Assembly (NCBI RefSeq): GCF_000418365.1
Contig: NC_021663.1
Coordinates: 992,001 to 1,056,000 of the forward strand
Reading direction: 5' to 3'
Length of the DNA: 64,000 nucleotides
Origin: Corynebacterium terpenotabidum Y-11
GTDB lineage: Bacteria > Actinomycetota > Actinomycetes > Mycobacteriales > Mycobacteriaceae
Part shown: piece after piece, positions 1 to 8,471 of the stretch
Position numbering within the stretch: the stretch's first letter is position 1
How the letters are laid out: every line of letters begins with the position of its first letter
The notes under the pieces: model-generated
The model's input: the letters and a program-made list of their open reading frames with translations, nothing else
Database searches by the model: none
Told to the model about the DNA's origin: nothing
Program-made: the position numbers and the translations under genes

Positions 1-1195
1 GAAGTCGATCAGCACCGGGCATCAGGCGGTCGTGGTCGAGGGGTACACCGACGTCATGGCCCTACATGCTGCCGGGGTGACGACCGCGGTGGCGGCCTGC
101 GGCACCGCCTTTGGTGAGGAACACCTGCAGATGTTGCGCCGGTTCATGCTGGACGACCAGTTCTTCCGGGGTGAGATCATCTACACCTTCGACGGTGACG
201 AGGCCGGACAGAAGGCCGCGATGAAGGCCTTTGACGGCGATCAGCAGTTCACCGGACGCAGCTATGTCGCTGTGGCCCCGGACGGCATGGACCCCTGTGA
301 CCTGCGGATGGAGCGGGGCGATGCGGCGGTGCGTGAGATGGTGGCGTCCCGCATCCCGATGTTCGAGTTCGTCATCCGCACGATCATCCGTGGCTACGAC
401 ACCCACCATGTCGACGGGCGGGTGGACGCCCTGCGTCGCATCGTCCCGGTCCTCGCCGGGATCCGGGATGACGCCCTGCGCGACGAGTACGCCCGCCAAG
501 CGTCCGGCTGGCTGTCCTGGCCGGATCCGACCGAGGTGGTCAACCAGGTGCGCAGGGAGGCCCGCGCGAATGGGCGCCGTGGGGCGTCCACCCCGGAGCT
601 GAAGGAGGGACTGGCCCGGGCGAACCGGCGGGCAGCCGAGTCGTCCGCCGGTGGTGCGCACGCTGCGCCGGCGTCCCTGCTGCAGCGCCCGGATCCGGAG
701 GATGTGTACCTGCGCCCGGTGCGTGAGGTGCTGAAGATCATGCTGCAGGAGCCGGGGCTGGTCGGGGCGGACGCCGATGGGCTGCTCACCGACAGTTTCG
801 AGCATCCCACCTACATGGCGGCGGCCGCGGCGATCCAGGCGGCGGGCGGGGTCGGTGCGGTGACCGCCGGTGGAGCCGGTTGGCTGGATGCGGTGAGCGC
901 GGCGACGGAGGATCCGATGTGTCGGGCGGTGATCAGCGAGTTGGCGGTCGAGGAGCCCCGGTGCCGGGCTGACCGGTTGCCGTTCTACGCGAAGGCCGTG
1001 GTTGCCCGGATGGAGGAGCGGTGGGTCGGGGCGGAGATCGCCGAGCTGAAGTCACGGATGCAGCGGATGCGTCCGGACCGGGGCGGAGCGGAGAAGAAGG
1101 AGTACAACGCGACTTTCGCCGACCTCATGGCGCTGGAGAAGTACCGTCGGACGCTGCAGGAGCAGGCCCAGAACTACGGGGAGCTGGGGGAGTAA
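1..1195 (+). CDS. dnaG: DNA primase DnaG, C-terminal part (5' end outside window)
   Basis: DnaG makes the RNA primers for DNA replication. The reading frame is open from base 2 and ends at 1193-1195, giving about 397 residues, so the zinc-binding and N-terminal catalytic parts lie before the window. The first visible residues carry the Toprim signature VEGYTDVMAL, followed by TFDGDEAGQKA, whose acidic residues bind the catalytic metal. The remainder, rich in Ala, Arg and Glu, is the variable C-terminal region that in this family contacts the DnaB helicase. The family assignment is firm; only the upstream start is unknown. Confidence 0.96.
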   Translation, partial: KSISTGHQAVVVEGYTDVMALHAAGVTTAVAACGTAFGEEHLQMLRRFMLDDQFFRGEIIYTFDGDEAGQKAAMKAFDGDQQFTGRSYVAVAPDGMDPCDLRMERGDAAVREMVASRIPMFEFVIRTIIRGYDTHHVDGRVDALRRIVPVLAGIRDDALRDEYARQASGWLSWPDPTEVVNQVRREARANGRRGASTPELKEGLARANRRAAESSAGGAHAAPASLLQRPDPEDVYLRPVREVLKIMLQEPGLVGADADGLLTDSFEHPTYMAAAAAIQAAGGVGAVTAGGAGWLDAVSAATEDPMCRAVISELAVEEPRCRADRLPFYAKAVVARMEERWVGAEIAELKSRMQRMRPDRGGAEKKEYNATFADLMALEKYRRTLQEQAQNYGELGE

Positions 1196-1205
1196 CGTCG
1201 TCGGC

Positions 1206-1565
1206 TCAGCGGCGGCGTCCGCGGCCGTCCTGGTCCTGGACCGGGCGGCCCTTGGCGTCCTGCATGACCCGCTTGTCCGAGTCGGTGACGCGGTCCTCCT
1301 CGAAGTCGACAAGGTCGTCCTCCAACAGTGCGTCGGAGGAGGTCAGCGAGCTGCGGGACCCCTTGTTGAGATCACGGACCTCGCGCATCCGGGGGTCCGG
1401 GTCGAGGCGGTCGGCCAGGGCCTTGCGTCCCGCGGTGACCGCTTTGCGCGTGACCGGTGAGTTGATCACGGCCTCGTAGCCGCCGCGGATCTGCTCGAAG
1501 CGCCTTCGCCCTGCTTTGGTCCCGAGGACGTAGCCGGCCGCTGCTCCGATAACGAGTTGGATCAT
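1206..1565 (-). CDS. Small YtxH-like membrane-anchored protein
   Basis: A 119-residue protein convergent with dnaG, 10 bases from its stop. The N-terminus is a short glycine/alanine-rich hydrophobic stretch (IQLVIGAAAGYVLG) followed at once by a basic segment, the pattern of YtxH-type proteins with one membrane anchor and a cytoplasmic tail. The tail is highly charged, with DPDPRMREVRDL and an acidic run. I chose the ATG at 1565 because a weak ribosome site (AGGGTGG) lies just upstream; an in-frame GTG at 1574 is possible. Its function is unknown to me; the hydrophobic N-terminus and coding-like composition support a real gene. Confidence 0.7.
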   Translation of the reverse strand: MIQLVIGAAAGYVLGTKAGRRRFEQIRGGYEAVINSPVTRKAVTAGRKALADRLDPDPRMREVRDLNKGSRSSLTSSDALLEDDLVDFEEDRVTDSDKRVMQDAKGRPVQDQDGRGRRR

Positions 1566-1727
1566 GGGGACCACCCTATCGCAGTCGTCCGGGTCGTCCG
1601 GATCGTTCGGGGAACGTCGGTAGGCTGGGCGCTACGGGTGGCGCGAAGTTGTGAATCGCGGTTTACTGTCAGTGAACACTTCTTCTGTCATCTCCGGCAC
1701 AGTCCCGCGTGAAAGGAATCCACCGCA

Positions 1728-2846
1728 GTGAGCATCACCGTCAAGGGCGTCATCGCCCGTGAGAAGAACGCCACCGTAGAACTCGTCGACGTCGTCGTCC
1801 CCGATCCGGGAGCGCACGACGTCATCGTGAAGATCCAGGCCTGTGGCGTCTGCCATACCGACCTCGCCTACCGCGACGGTGGGATCGGCGACAACTACCC
1901 GTACCTGCTCGGTCACGAGGCCGCCGGCATCGTCGAGACCGTCGGTTCCGAGGTCAGTCACGTCGAGGTCGGTGACTTCGTCGTACTGAACTGGCGTGCG
2001 GTCTGCGGTGAATGCCGGGCCTGCAAGAAGGGTGAGCCCAAGTACTGCTTCGCCACCTTCAACGCGAGCGCCCAGATGACGCTCACCGACGGCACCGCAC
2101 TCGAGGCAGCTCTCGGCATCGGCGCCTTCATCGAGAAGACCATCGTCCATGAAGGACAGTGCACCAAGGTCGACCCCACCGCCGACCCGGCGGCCGTCGG
2201 CCTGCTCGGCTGCGGCATTATGGCCGGCCTCGGCGCCGCCGTGAACACCGGTGAGATCAAGCGCGGCGAGACCGTCGCCGTGATCGGCTGTGGTGGCGTG
2301 GGGATGGCCGCCGTCGCCGGTGCGAAGCTCGCCGGAGCGACGAAGATCATCGCCATCGACGTCTCCGACGACAAGCTGGAGCGGGCCAAGGAATTCGGCG
2401 CCACCCACGTCATCAACTCCGCCAACCTGCCCGGCGACCCGACCGCCGAGGGTGAGGACCAGCCCGTCGTCCAGGCGGTCTACGACATCTGCGGTGGCGT
2501 CGGTACCGACGTCGTCGTCGACGCCGTGGGTGTGCCGGCCACGTACAAGCAGGCCTTCTACATCCGTGACCTCGCCGGACGCGTCGTACTCGTCGGCGTC
2601 CCGACCCCGACCATGGAACTGCAGATGCCGTTGCTCGACTTCTTCGGCCGTGGTGGTTCGCTGAAGTCCGCGTGGTACGGGGACTGCCTGCCGGAGCGGG
2701 ATTTCCCGCTGTACACCGACCTGTACCTGCAGGGCCGGTTCCCGCTGGGCGACTTCGTCGACGAGCGGATCAGCCTCGACGCCGTTGAAGGTGCCTTCGC
2801 CACGATGAAGGCGGGCAAGGTCCTGCGTTCGGTGGTGGAACTGTGA
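1728..2846 (+). CDS. mscR: S-(hydroxymethyl)mycothiol dehydrogenase, zinc- and NAD-dependent
   Basis: This 372-residue class III type alcohol dehydrogenase oxidises the adduct of formaldehyde with mycothiol, the actinobacterial thiol. The catalytic zinc site is visible as GVCHTDL near residue 40 and GHEAAG near residue 65. The structural zinc lobe is [15 protein letters not shown] near residues 94-108, and the NAD fold shows GCGGVG near residue 190. The start has a good ribosome site (GAAAGGAATCC). The stop overlaps the start of the downstream metallo-hydrolase (ATG-free GTGA overlap), so the two are translationally coupled, the usual arrangement for this pathway. A generic alcohol dehydrogenase is possible but the pairing argues for the mycothiol enzyme. 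Confidence 0.9.
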   Translation: MSITVKGVIAREKNATVELVDVVVPDPGAHDVIVKIQACGVCHTDLAYRDGGIGDNYPYLLGHEAAGIVETVGSEVSHVEVGDFVVLNWRAVCGECRACKKGEPKYCFATFNASAQMTLTDGTALEAALGIGAFIEKTIVHEGQCTKVDPTADPAAVGLLGCGIMAGLGAAVNTGEIKRGETVAVIGCGGVGMAAVAGAKLAGATKIIAIDVSDDKLERAKEFGATHVINSANLPGDPTAEGEDQPVVQAVYDICGGVGTDVVVDAVGVPATYKQAFYIRDLAGRVVLVGVPTPTMELQMPLLDFFGRGGSLKSAWYGDCLPERDFPLYTDLYLQGRFPLGDFVDERISLDAVEGAFATMKAGKVLRSVVEL

Positions 2847-3517
2847 CCGGCACGGGGGCGGCATCCTCGCACTCCGGCGGGGTCTCGAACACCGGTCTGC
2901 GCATCGACCGTGTCGTCACCCACGGTATCTTCGCCCTCGACGGCGGGGAATGGGAGGTCGACAACAACATCTGGCTCGTCGGCAACGATGACGAGGTAAT
3001 CGTCGTCGATGCGGCCCATGACGCGGACGCCATCGTTTCCGCGGTCGACGGCCGGACGGTCCGTGGTGTGATCTGCACCCACGCCCACAATGATCACGTC
3101 ACCGTCGCCCCGGAACTTGCCGAACGGCTCGACACCCAGGTGTTCGTCCACCCCGGCGACCAGATGCTCTGGGACCAGACCCACCCGGGTGTGGGGCATG
3201 CCGACCTGGCGGACGGGGACGTCTTCGGCATCGCCGGCACCTCACTGCAGGTGATCAACACTCCGGGGCATTCGCCGGGATCCTGCTGCCTTTACCTTCC
3301 CGAGGCGAAGGTTCTCATCAGCGGCGACACCCTGTTCGCCGGTGGCCCCGGTGCGACCGGTCGTTCCTACAGTGATTTCGGGACGATCATCGACTCCATC
3401 AAGGGCCGACTGCTGTCCCTGCCGGCGGACACCGAGGTCTACACCGGCCACGGGGATGCCACGTCCATCGGTGCGGAGGCCCCGCACCTGGAGGAGTGGA
3501 TCGCCCGGGGCCACTAG
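2843..3517 (+). CDS. Metallo-beta-lactamase-fold hydrolase of the mycothiol formaldehyde pathway
   Basis: A 224-residue glyoxalase-II-like enzyme. The metal-binding signature THAHNDH (HxHxDH) lies near residues 80-86, followed by a second histidine in TPGHSPGS, an aspartate in SGDTLFAGG and a final histidine in YTGHGD. Its start GTG overlaps the dehydrogenase stop, so it is the second gene of a two-gene operon. From its context it probably hydrolyses the S-formylmycothiol made by the dehydrogenase to mycothiol and formate. That substrate is an inference from neighbourhood; the hydrolase fold is certain. Confidence 0.87.
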   Translation: MTGTGAASSHSGGVSNTGLRIDRVVTHGIFALDGGEWEVDNNIWLVGNDDEVIVVDAAHDADAIVSAVDGRTVRGVICTHAHNDHVTVAPELAERLDTQVFVHPGDQMLWDQTHPGVGHADLADGDVFGIAGTSLQVINTPGHSPGSCCLYLPEAKVLISGDTLFAGGPGATGRSYSDFGTIIDSIKGRLLSLPADTEVYTGHGDATSIGAEAPHLEEWIARGH

Positions 3518-3548
3518 GGGTTCGGGCCGTCGGCGCAACTTGCCGACG

Positions 3549-3565
3549 ATACCCCTCGGGGGTAT
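3549..3565. promoter_or_regulatory. CsoR-type operator
   Basis: An inverted repeat of the form ATACCCC-TCG-GGGGTAT lies 10 bases upstream of csoR. It matches the TACCCC/GGGGTA dyads bound by copper-responsive CsoR/RicR repressors and most simply means autoregulation. The -10 region must overlap it or lie close by, since there is little room before the start codon. Confidence 0.8.
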
Positions 3566-3575
3566 ACATCAGGGC

Positions 3576-3992
3576 ATGGCGACCGCAGACACGACCCCCG
3601 TTGGCAGCATCCTTCCGGTGACGCATACGACCGGAGGGTGCGGCTGCGGCGACACGGCCGCGACCGGATCCTGCTGTGGGGGAGGGGCCACCGGGTCAGG
3701 TGCGGGGACTGCCGACCACGGGTACACCCCGGAGAAGAAACGGTACCTCGCCCGGCTCAAGCGGATCGAGGGCCAGGTACGGGGGCTGCACCGCATGGTC
3801 GACGAGGACGAATACTGCATCGACGTCCTCACCCAGATCTCCGCGGTGCAGTCAGCTCTCAAAGGCGTGGCACTGGCCCTTCTCGACGACCACATGCAGC
3901 ACTGCGTCCTCCACGCCGCCCAGGAAGGCGGCGACGAGGCGGTGGCGAAGCTCGATGAGGTCTCTGCCGCCGTCGCCCGGCTGGTGAAGTAG
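3576..3992 (+). CDS. csoR: Copper-sensing transcriptional repressor CsoR
   Basis: A 138-residue CsoR/RcnR-family repressor with the all-helical DUF156 fold. The Cu(I) triad is intact: a cysteine in EYC, a histidine 25 residues later in DDH, and a cysteine 4 residues after that in MQHC. This Cys-His-Cys spacing is that of copper CsoR; the formaldehyde sensor FrmR lacks the last cysteine. The N-terminus has an extra 45-residue extension with six cysteines (GGCGCGD, GSCCGGG), which may be an added metal site. The ATG is just downstream of the palindromic operator. It follows the formaldehyde genes by 58 bases, but its chemistry points to copper. Confidence 0.9.
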   Translation: MATADTTPVGSILPVTHTTGGCGCGDTAATGSCCGGGATGSGAGTADHGYTPEKKRYLARLKRIEGQVRGLHRMVDEDEYCIDVLTQISAVQSALKGVALALLDDHMQHCVLHAAQEGGDEAVAKLDEVSAAVARLVK

Positions 3993-3997
3993 GGGGC

Positions 3998-4216
3998 TCA
4001 GCCCATCTGGGCGGCGCAGGTGGACGTCCACCCGGAGGTGCCGTCGGTGAAGAACGTGGTGCCAGTTTCGTGGATCGTCGGGTCACCGCAGCTGGCGATC
4101 TCCTTGTCGAGGACATGCGGGGATTCGACTCCGGGTGCTCCGGTAAACCCGATGACGGGGTCCGGATCGGTCTGTACGGCATCAGGGGTTGCAGCGGGTG
4201 TATCCGCCGCGGATCC
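3998..4216 (-). pseudogene. 3' remnant of a secreted or lipoprotein gene
   Basis: On the minus strand a frame of 72 codons ends at 3998-4000 and has protein-like composition, including DKEIASCGDPTIHETG and the C-terminal TCAAQMG. It contains no ATG, GTG or TTG start, and a TGA at 4217-4219 closes it upstream. It therefore looks like the tail of a gene whose 5' half was deleted or frameshifted away. The remnant lies downstream of the ceramidase gene and converges on csoR. Its two cysteines would fit an exported protein, but I do not recognise the family. Confidence 0.5.
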
Positions 4217-4270
4217 TCAGGACGGGGAAAAGCCAGGGGTGGCACCCTGTCGGCCGGGTGTTCGAGCGCG

Positions 4271-6322
4271 TCACACCACCCGCACCGGGGCAATGCCCTC
4301 GAAGGACGTCACCGTGCCGAGGGCGTCCCGGGCGTCTCCGCGGAGGTGGACCACGTAGTCGCCGGGGGTGGCGTCCGTGGTGTCCCAGTCCACGGTGGTG
4401 GTCACCCCGGTGAGCGAACGCTCGAAGGTCAGCAGCGTCGACCACGAGGAGTCGTCGGCGACCACCGCCCCGGAGGAATCCGTGACCAGGAGGTACCCGT
4501 CCTCCAACCGCACATCGTTGTTCGGGTTCGCACCGCAGAAACGTACCGAGGCGGTCTGCCCGCGCGGCACGTCACCGCCCCCGGAGAGCACGTCGCCGAA
4601 CGCCTGCCCGGGCAGAGCGACGTCCGGTGGGGCGAGCGCGGTAGGGGAGTTCGGGATGACACCGGTGAGGTCCCCGGCCGGAGCTCCGGTCTCCACCGCA
4701 TCCCCGGATGCCAGGGCCCGGGAGAGTCCGTCAAAGGTCTGCTGGACCGCGGGCAGGGTGAGCCGACCAAACGCCGTCGCTCCGCCCTCATAGTCCTGCT
4801 GGAGATACTCCTCGGGGGTGGTGATGTAGTGGCCGTAGCCGCAGGAATATCCCTGGACCACCACCAACTCCTCGGGGACTCCGAGGGCGGACGCCACGGT
4901 CTGCCGGATGCGGCGTCCCGAGGTCGTCGTCGGCTCGAAGCCGAGGGAGGCGACGACGAGTCCACCGATCCGCCACACACTGAAGATGTGCCGCTGCTGG
5001 ATCAGCCCGTCGACGTATCCCATCGGCAGCAGCATGTCCTTCGGCTCGTGGACGGCACGCACGTCGTCGGGGATCGGCGCGATCTGGTTGAGCTGGTGGA
5101 CCCACGGCGAGCCGCCGCGTTCACCCTCATTGAGGCCGATGTCGAAGTCCAGGCCGCCACCGTCTTCCTGACTGGATGCGGCAAAGGCGGAACCGAGGAC
5201 GGCTGGTCCGGTCGCGCCGGGTTTCCCGTCCGGTGTCCACTTTCCGTCGACCTGGACGCGGTGCATGTCGACCCACTGTGCGCGCCCGGTCACCCCGGAG
5301 CCGTCCACGCGGGTGCCACCTGTGTTCATCGTGGCGGACGCCTGGCGCTCGCCGAGGATCCGTGCACTGGCCTTCTCATCGGTGCCGCCGGGACCGGAGT
5401 GAGGCACCAGGCCAGTGTTGGGGGAGATGTCACCCGGGGTGCCCTGGGCGAAAACAGCGACGAAGGGGGCGTCGTCGAGACTGCGGTGGTCGACTCCGCT
5501 GTCGCGCTCCACCGACCAGGCGGCGTAACCCTTGTTGTCGCCGGAGATGTGGTGGGTCTCCGGGCCGAACGCGGTGCCGTGGACCGAGTACCAGTTCACC
5601 AGCCCGACCGGGGTACCGTCGCGGGAGATGTGCAGGGTGACCGAGGTGTGGTCGACACCGTCGGGGTTGGCGTCCTTGTCCTCGGTGGGGTTGCGTTCGA
5701 AAGCGAGGTGGGAGCGGTTGACGCCGACGTCGGCCAGTTCGGTGGCGGTGAGGGTCAGATCGGCGGGGGCGACGGTGGCGTGGGCGCGTTCGATGGAGCG
5801 GACGATACCGGTCACCTGTGCCTCGAAGGTCACCGGGCGGAAGCCCATGGAGACGAGGTCGACCATCGCGTGTCCGGAGCGTCCGCCGGGGCCGACGTGG
5901 GTGTGGGTGGCCTGGAGGATGACGTTGTCGACCCGGTAGAGGTCCCCGAACTGTGCCTGCAGACGGCGCACCACCTCGAGGAAGACGGACTGGAACATCA
6001 GCGGGGTGTCCACGGTGACCATGCACACCCGGTCGCCGGTCGACGGGTCGGCATAGACGACGGCCCGGGAGAACAGGCGTTGGAGAATTCCGGCGGTGGT
6101 CTGCTCCGCCACGGCGTAGCCGTCCATGCCGGCGCCGAGGGGTTCACCGGTGGAGTCGGCGATACCGAGTCCGACGTGGAGTGTGACACCGGAGGCGCCG
6201 GAGGTAGCGGAATCGACGGGGACGGCGGAGGCGGTGGGGGAAAGCCGGGAACTCCACAGGACGGTGCCGCCGGTGAGTGCGAGTCCGGCGAGGACACCGC
6301 GCCGGGATATATGTTCACGCAT
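4271..6322 (-). CDS. Neutral/alkaline ceramidase, Tat-exported
   Basis: A 683-residue neutral ceramidase, which splits ceramide into sphingosine and fatty acid. The N-terminus has a twin-arginine signal (ISRRGVLAGLAL) ending near the Ala-rich stretch at about residue 33. The family nucleophile motif appears as GTPGDISPN, containing the catalytic serine. Zinc-site histidines are visible in ATHTHVGPGG and in SVHGTAFGPETHH. The C-terminal beta-sandwich domain is present, so the enzyme looks full length. It is monocistronic, with the tRNA upstream. An extracellular enzyme acting on skin or dairy sphingolipids is a reasonable inference. Confidence 0.92.
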   Translation of the reverse strand: MREHISRRGVLAGLALTGGTVLWSSRLSPTASAVPVDSATSGASGVTLHVGLGIADSTGEPLGAGMDGYAVAEQTTAGILQRLFSRAVVYADPSTGDRVCMVTVDTPLMFQSVFLEVVRRLQAQFGDLYRVDNVILQATHTHVGPGGRSGHAMVDLVSMGFRPVTFEAQVTGIVRSIERAHATVAPADLTLTATELADVGVNRSHLAFERNPTEDKDANPDGVDHTSVTLHISRDGTPVGLVNWYSVHGTAFGPETHHISGDNKGYAAWSVERDSGVDHRSLDDAPFVAVFAQGTPGDISPNTGLVPHSGPGGTDEKASARILGERQASATMNTGGTRVDGSGVTGRAQWVDMHRVQVDGKWTPDGKPGATGPAVLGSAFAASSQEDGGGLDFDIGLNEGERGGSPWVHQLNQIAPIPDDVRAVHEPKDMLLPMGYVDGLIQQRHIFSVWRIGGLVVASLGFEPTTTSGRRIRQTVASALGVPEELVVVQGYSCGYGHYITTPEEYLQQDYEGGATAFGRLTLPAVQQTFDGLSRALASGDAVETGAPAGDLTGVIPNSPTALAPPDVALPGQAFGDVLSGGGDVPRGQTASVRFCGANPNNDVRLEDGYLLVTDSSGAVVADDSSWSTLLTFERSLTGVTTTVDWDTTDATPGDYVVHLRGDARDALGTVTSFEGIAPVRVV

Positions 6323-6438
6323 GAACAGAGACTAACGGCGTTCCCTCAGTTTTGCAGCGAAAACCGTGAGTAGTGTGGAGACCGTGCCCCCTATGGCGTT
6401 GACCGTCGGCACGAGGGGAGGACGGCAGCAGGTGGCGG

Positions 6439-6484
6439 GTGTCGTCCGGCACTCCGGGGCAGACAGGACGACACCATTCCACGG
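6439..6484. other. 9-bp inverted repeat in the ceramidase/tRNA intergenic region
   Basis: GTGTCGTCC at 6439-6447 is the exact inverse of GGACGACAC at 6476-6484, with a 28-base loop. It lies between the 3' end of the minus-strand tRNA and the ceramidase start. It may act as a terminator for the tRNA, but no T-run follows on either strand, so it could also be an operator. The rest of the 207-base gap shows nothing else I can name. Confidence 0.4.
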
Positions 6485-6529
6485 GAGGATGGGCGGGAAA
6501 CCTGGTCGGGTGGAACGGCGTCGAGGTGG

Positions 6530-6603
6530 TGGGCCCAGCGGGGCTCGAACCCGCGACCAACGGATTATGAGTCCGCGGCTCTAACCGACTGAGCTATAGG
6601 CCC
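6530..6603 (-). tRNA. tRNA with CAT anticodon (elongator Met or Ile2)
   Basis: A 74-base tRNA with a complete cloverleaf. The acceptor stem GGGCCTA pairs with TGGGCCC (one G-T), the T arm contains GGTTCGAGC, and the anticodon loop reads CTCATAA. The G1-C72 pair excludes the initiator. The acceptor sequence is like that of actinobacterial tRNA-Ile, so it may be the isoleucine tRNA whose C34 is modified by TilS to read AUA; elongator methionine is the alternative. A -10-like TACACT lies 7 bases before the 5' end (6616-6611, minus). CCA is not encoded. Confidence 0.93.
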
Positions 6604-6771
6604 GTGGCACAGTGTAGCGGGAGTTGACGTGGATACCGTGCTGTGGGGGTCGGTAGTCACCGGGACGACGCTGGGGTGACTGTGCGTCGGTGGTGGGGTG
6701 GTGAAGCACTGGCGAGGCGCTGGTGGAGATGTGCCGGAAGGGTTCCTGTCTGTGCAGGTCAACGTGATGAT

Positions 6772-6801
6772 TTGTCGGGTAGTCCGGGGTCTATGTATAG
6801 T
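6772..6801 (+). promoter_or_regulatory. Promoter of tRNA-Asn
   Basis: TTGTCG at 6772-6777 and TATAGT at 6796-6801 are separated by 18 bases and face the tRNA-Asn gene. The leader between them and the tRNA includes a short hairpin, CTCGTT at 6807 and AACGAG ending at 6828. The 240-base gap between the two divergent tRNAs shows no protein gene. Confidence 0.65.
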
Positions 6802-6843
6802 ACATTCTCGTTGAACGGGCCCAACGAGACCCGGAAAACATCT

Positions 6844-6915
6844 TCCCCCTTAGCTCAACGGCAGAGCATTCGACTGTTAATCGAAGGGTTACTGGTTCGA
6901 ATCCAGTAGGGGGAG
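6844..6915 (+). tRNA. tRNA-Asn (GTT)
   Basis: A 72-base tRNA. The acceptor TCCCCCT pairs with AGGGGGA and is followed by discriminator G. The anticodon loop CTGTTAA gives anticodon GTT, and the T arm contains GGTTCGAAT. CCA is not encoded directly after the discriminator. A promoter lies upstream and a strong hairpin terminator follows within 10 bases. Confidence 0.97.
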
Positions 6916-6921
6916 CACCAC

Positions 6922-6956
6922 AAGCCCCGTGACCAGCACCGCTGGCCGCGGGGCTT
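6922..6956 (+). terminator. Hairpin terminator of tRNA-Asn
   Basis: AAGCCCCG at 6922-6929 pairs with CGGGGCTT at 6949-6956, giving an 8-bp GC-rich stem with inner pairing (CCAGC/GCTGG) just after the tRNA 3' end. Confidence 0.8.
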
Positions 6957-7010
6957 CGTCGTGGATGGGTTGAGATGCCTGGGGACGGCGCAGCGGTCAG
7001 GCCACATCGG

Positions 7011-8415
7011 GGGTTATACGACAAAATGTGTGTCTGTCACCGGCGTGTCACCGGCCGACCCAACCCTTCTGCACTCCCATAGAGTGTTGGTAGGTGGAGT
7101 CAATCGCGGTGTCGTAGATGGCTGGCCGACCGTCCTCGGATGGTCCCGGTTCTTCAGCTGCGAGCAGGTCTTGTGCTTTGGCGAGTGCGGTCTGCCCCCA
7201 TCTCTGGTCCCCGGCGATCTTCACAGGGTCGTCGGGGATCTGTGTGTGCAGGTGAAGCCACCAGTCGATGACGGTGCGTTGGTGTTCGGCGGTCAGACCG
7301 CGGTGGGCCCGGGCGAGGTTCTTGATCATCGCGTTGATGCCGCCTTCCAGCGTGTTCGTCGTCGGCTTCAAGGCCGGTGAGCTGGCGTCGTCGCTGGTGG
7401 TGGGGTCCTGTGCGACGGTGAGGTAGTTGAACAGGTGGCCGCGTCGGTAGACGGTGAGCAGACTGTTGTGGGCTTTGCGGACCCTGGCGTGGGTCCAGGT
7501 CCAGTTGCGTTGACCTGGTGTGGTGGCCGGCTCTGCGGTGGTCTTCTCGTTGAGGTAATCGGCGTAGACGGTGCTGAACTCGTGCAGGCGGGCCACCCAG
7601 TCAGCGGCGGCGTCCAGATCAGGGATGCGGGTGAGTTTCAGGGCGAGGCGGTAGAGGGTTTTTCCGGCCGGTGTGCGGGGTCTGCTGGTGGTGTGGCGGC
7701 GGACGGTTCGTTGGACGTGGACGAGGCAGCGTTGCACATTCGTGGCAGGCCAGAGGTTCCTGATGGCGGATTGGGCGCCTTGGCCGCCGTCGGTGGTGAT
7801 CAGCAGTGGGGCGGCAATGCCGGTCAGAAGGCTGGTGTAGGCGGTGGTGTTTTCGCGTCGGCACCAGTGCCAGTCGATGACGTGGGTGGTGGTGGCGGCG
7901 ATCAGCAGGCAGCCGCCGGCGAGGTAGGTGCCGTCGATGAAGATCTGGTCGTGGATGCGGTGAGGGTCAGGGGTGTGGGGGACGGTGATGTACCAGCACC
8001 AGGTGAAGCGTCGTTGCAGGGTGCGGGCGGTGACGTGCTGTGCTGACGCGGCATTGTCGAGGGAGTGGGTGCTGGTGGCCCAGTTGATGAAGGTTCTGAA
8101 CGTCGCGGCCTGAACTGCGGTGGTCTGGGTGGTGCGGGTTGAGGAGGCGTTGCAGGTGGTGCAGCGCCAGCGGGTGGTGCCTTTGGAGGTGGTGCCGTTC
8201 TTCTTCATCGCGCCGTGGCAGACGGGGCATCGGGGTCTGTTGGTTTTCACCCTTGCCGATCCAACCGTCAGGGTGGGGGCGGAGGTGGAGCATACGGGAG
8301 TGGTCTTGTCACGTACCCTGGGCGAATAGCTGGTTGGGAGCTATTCGATGCCGATTTCAGTGGGGTGAACTGCGGGGGAGTGCGGATCCCGGACACACTT
8401 TTTGTCGTTTAACCC
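7011..8415 (-). mobile_element. IS1249-type insertion sequence, intact, with 8-bp target duplication
   Basis: A 1405-base element bounded by inverted repeats of about 25 bases. The left end GGGTTATACGACAAAA and the inverse of the right end GGGTTAAACGACAAAA differ at one base over 16, and the match continues into GTGTGTC on both sides. The flanking octamer CACATCGG occurs at 7003-7010 and again at 8416-8423, the duplication expected for this IS256-like group. The single transposase gene is intact, so the element may be active. It lies between the tRNA-Asn terminator and lldD, its right end 56 bases from the lldD start. Confidence 0.93.
7048..8250 (-). CDS. IS1249-family transposase (mutator/IS256-like DDE)
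   Basis: A 400-residue transposase. The N-terminus has a CxxC zinc ribbon (RCPVCHG near residues 7-13 and RCTTC near 30). The catalytic domain of mutator-type transposases follows, including IFIDGTYL with the first aspartate, ITTDGGQGAQ with the second, and RCLVHVQR. The third acidic residue is probably in TNTLEGGIN. The frame is uninterrupted and fills most of the element. The start ATG at 8250 is about 140 bases inside the right inverted repeat. Confidence 0.93.
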   Translation of the reverse strand: MKTNRPRCPVCHGAMKKNGTTSKGTTRWRCTTCNASSTRTTQTTAVQAATFRTFINWATSTHSLDNAASAQHVTARTLQRRFTWCWYITVPHTPDPHRIHDQIFIDGTYLAGGCLLIAATTTHVIDWHWCRRENTTAYTSLLTGIAAPLLITTDGGQGAQSAIRNLWPATNVQRCLVHVQRTVRRHTTSRPRTPAGKTLYRLALKLTRIPDLDAAADWVARLHEFSTVYADYLNEKTTAEPATTPGQRNWTWTHARVRKAHNSLLTVYRRGHLFNYLTVAQDPTTSDDASSPALKPTTNTLEGGINAMIKNLARAHRGLTAEHQRTVIDWWLHLHTQIPDDPVKIAGDQRWGQTALAKAQDLLAAEEPGPSEDGRPAIYDTAIDSTYQHSMGVQKGWVGR

Positions 8416-8471
8416 CACATCGGCGTAGCGTTGACGGCAAGAATCACCGACCAGTACGCAGGAGCACCCCT

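Noticed and set aside
1632..2864. A 410-codon minus-strand frame opposite the mycothiol dehydrogenase
   Set aside because: Antisense shadow with unnatural composition; the plus-strand enzyme is certain.
4070..6373. A 767-codon open frame on the plus strand opposite the ceramidase gene
   Set aside because: It is the antisense shadow of a clear enzyme gene in high-GC DNA and has no family features of its own.
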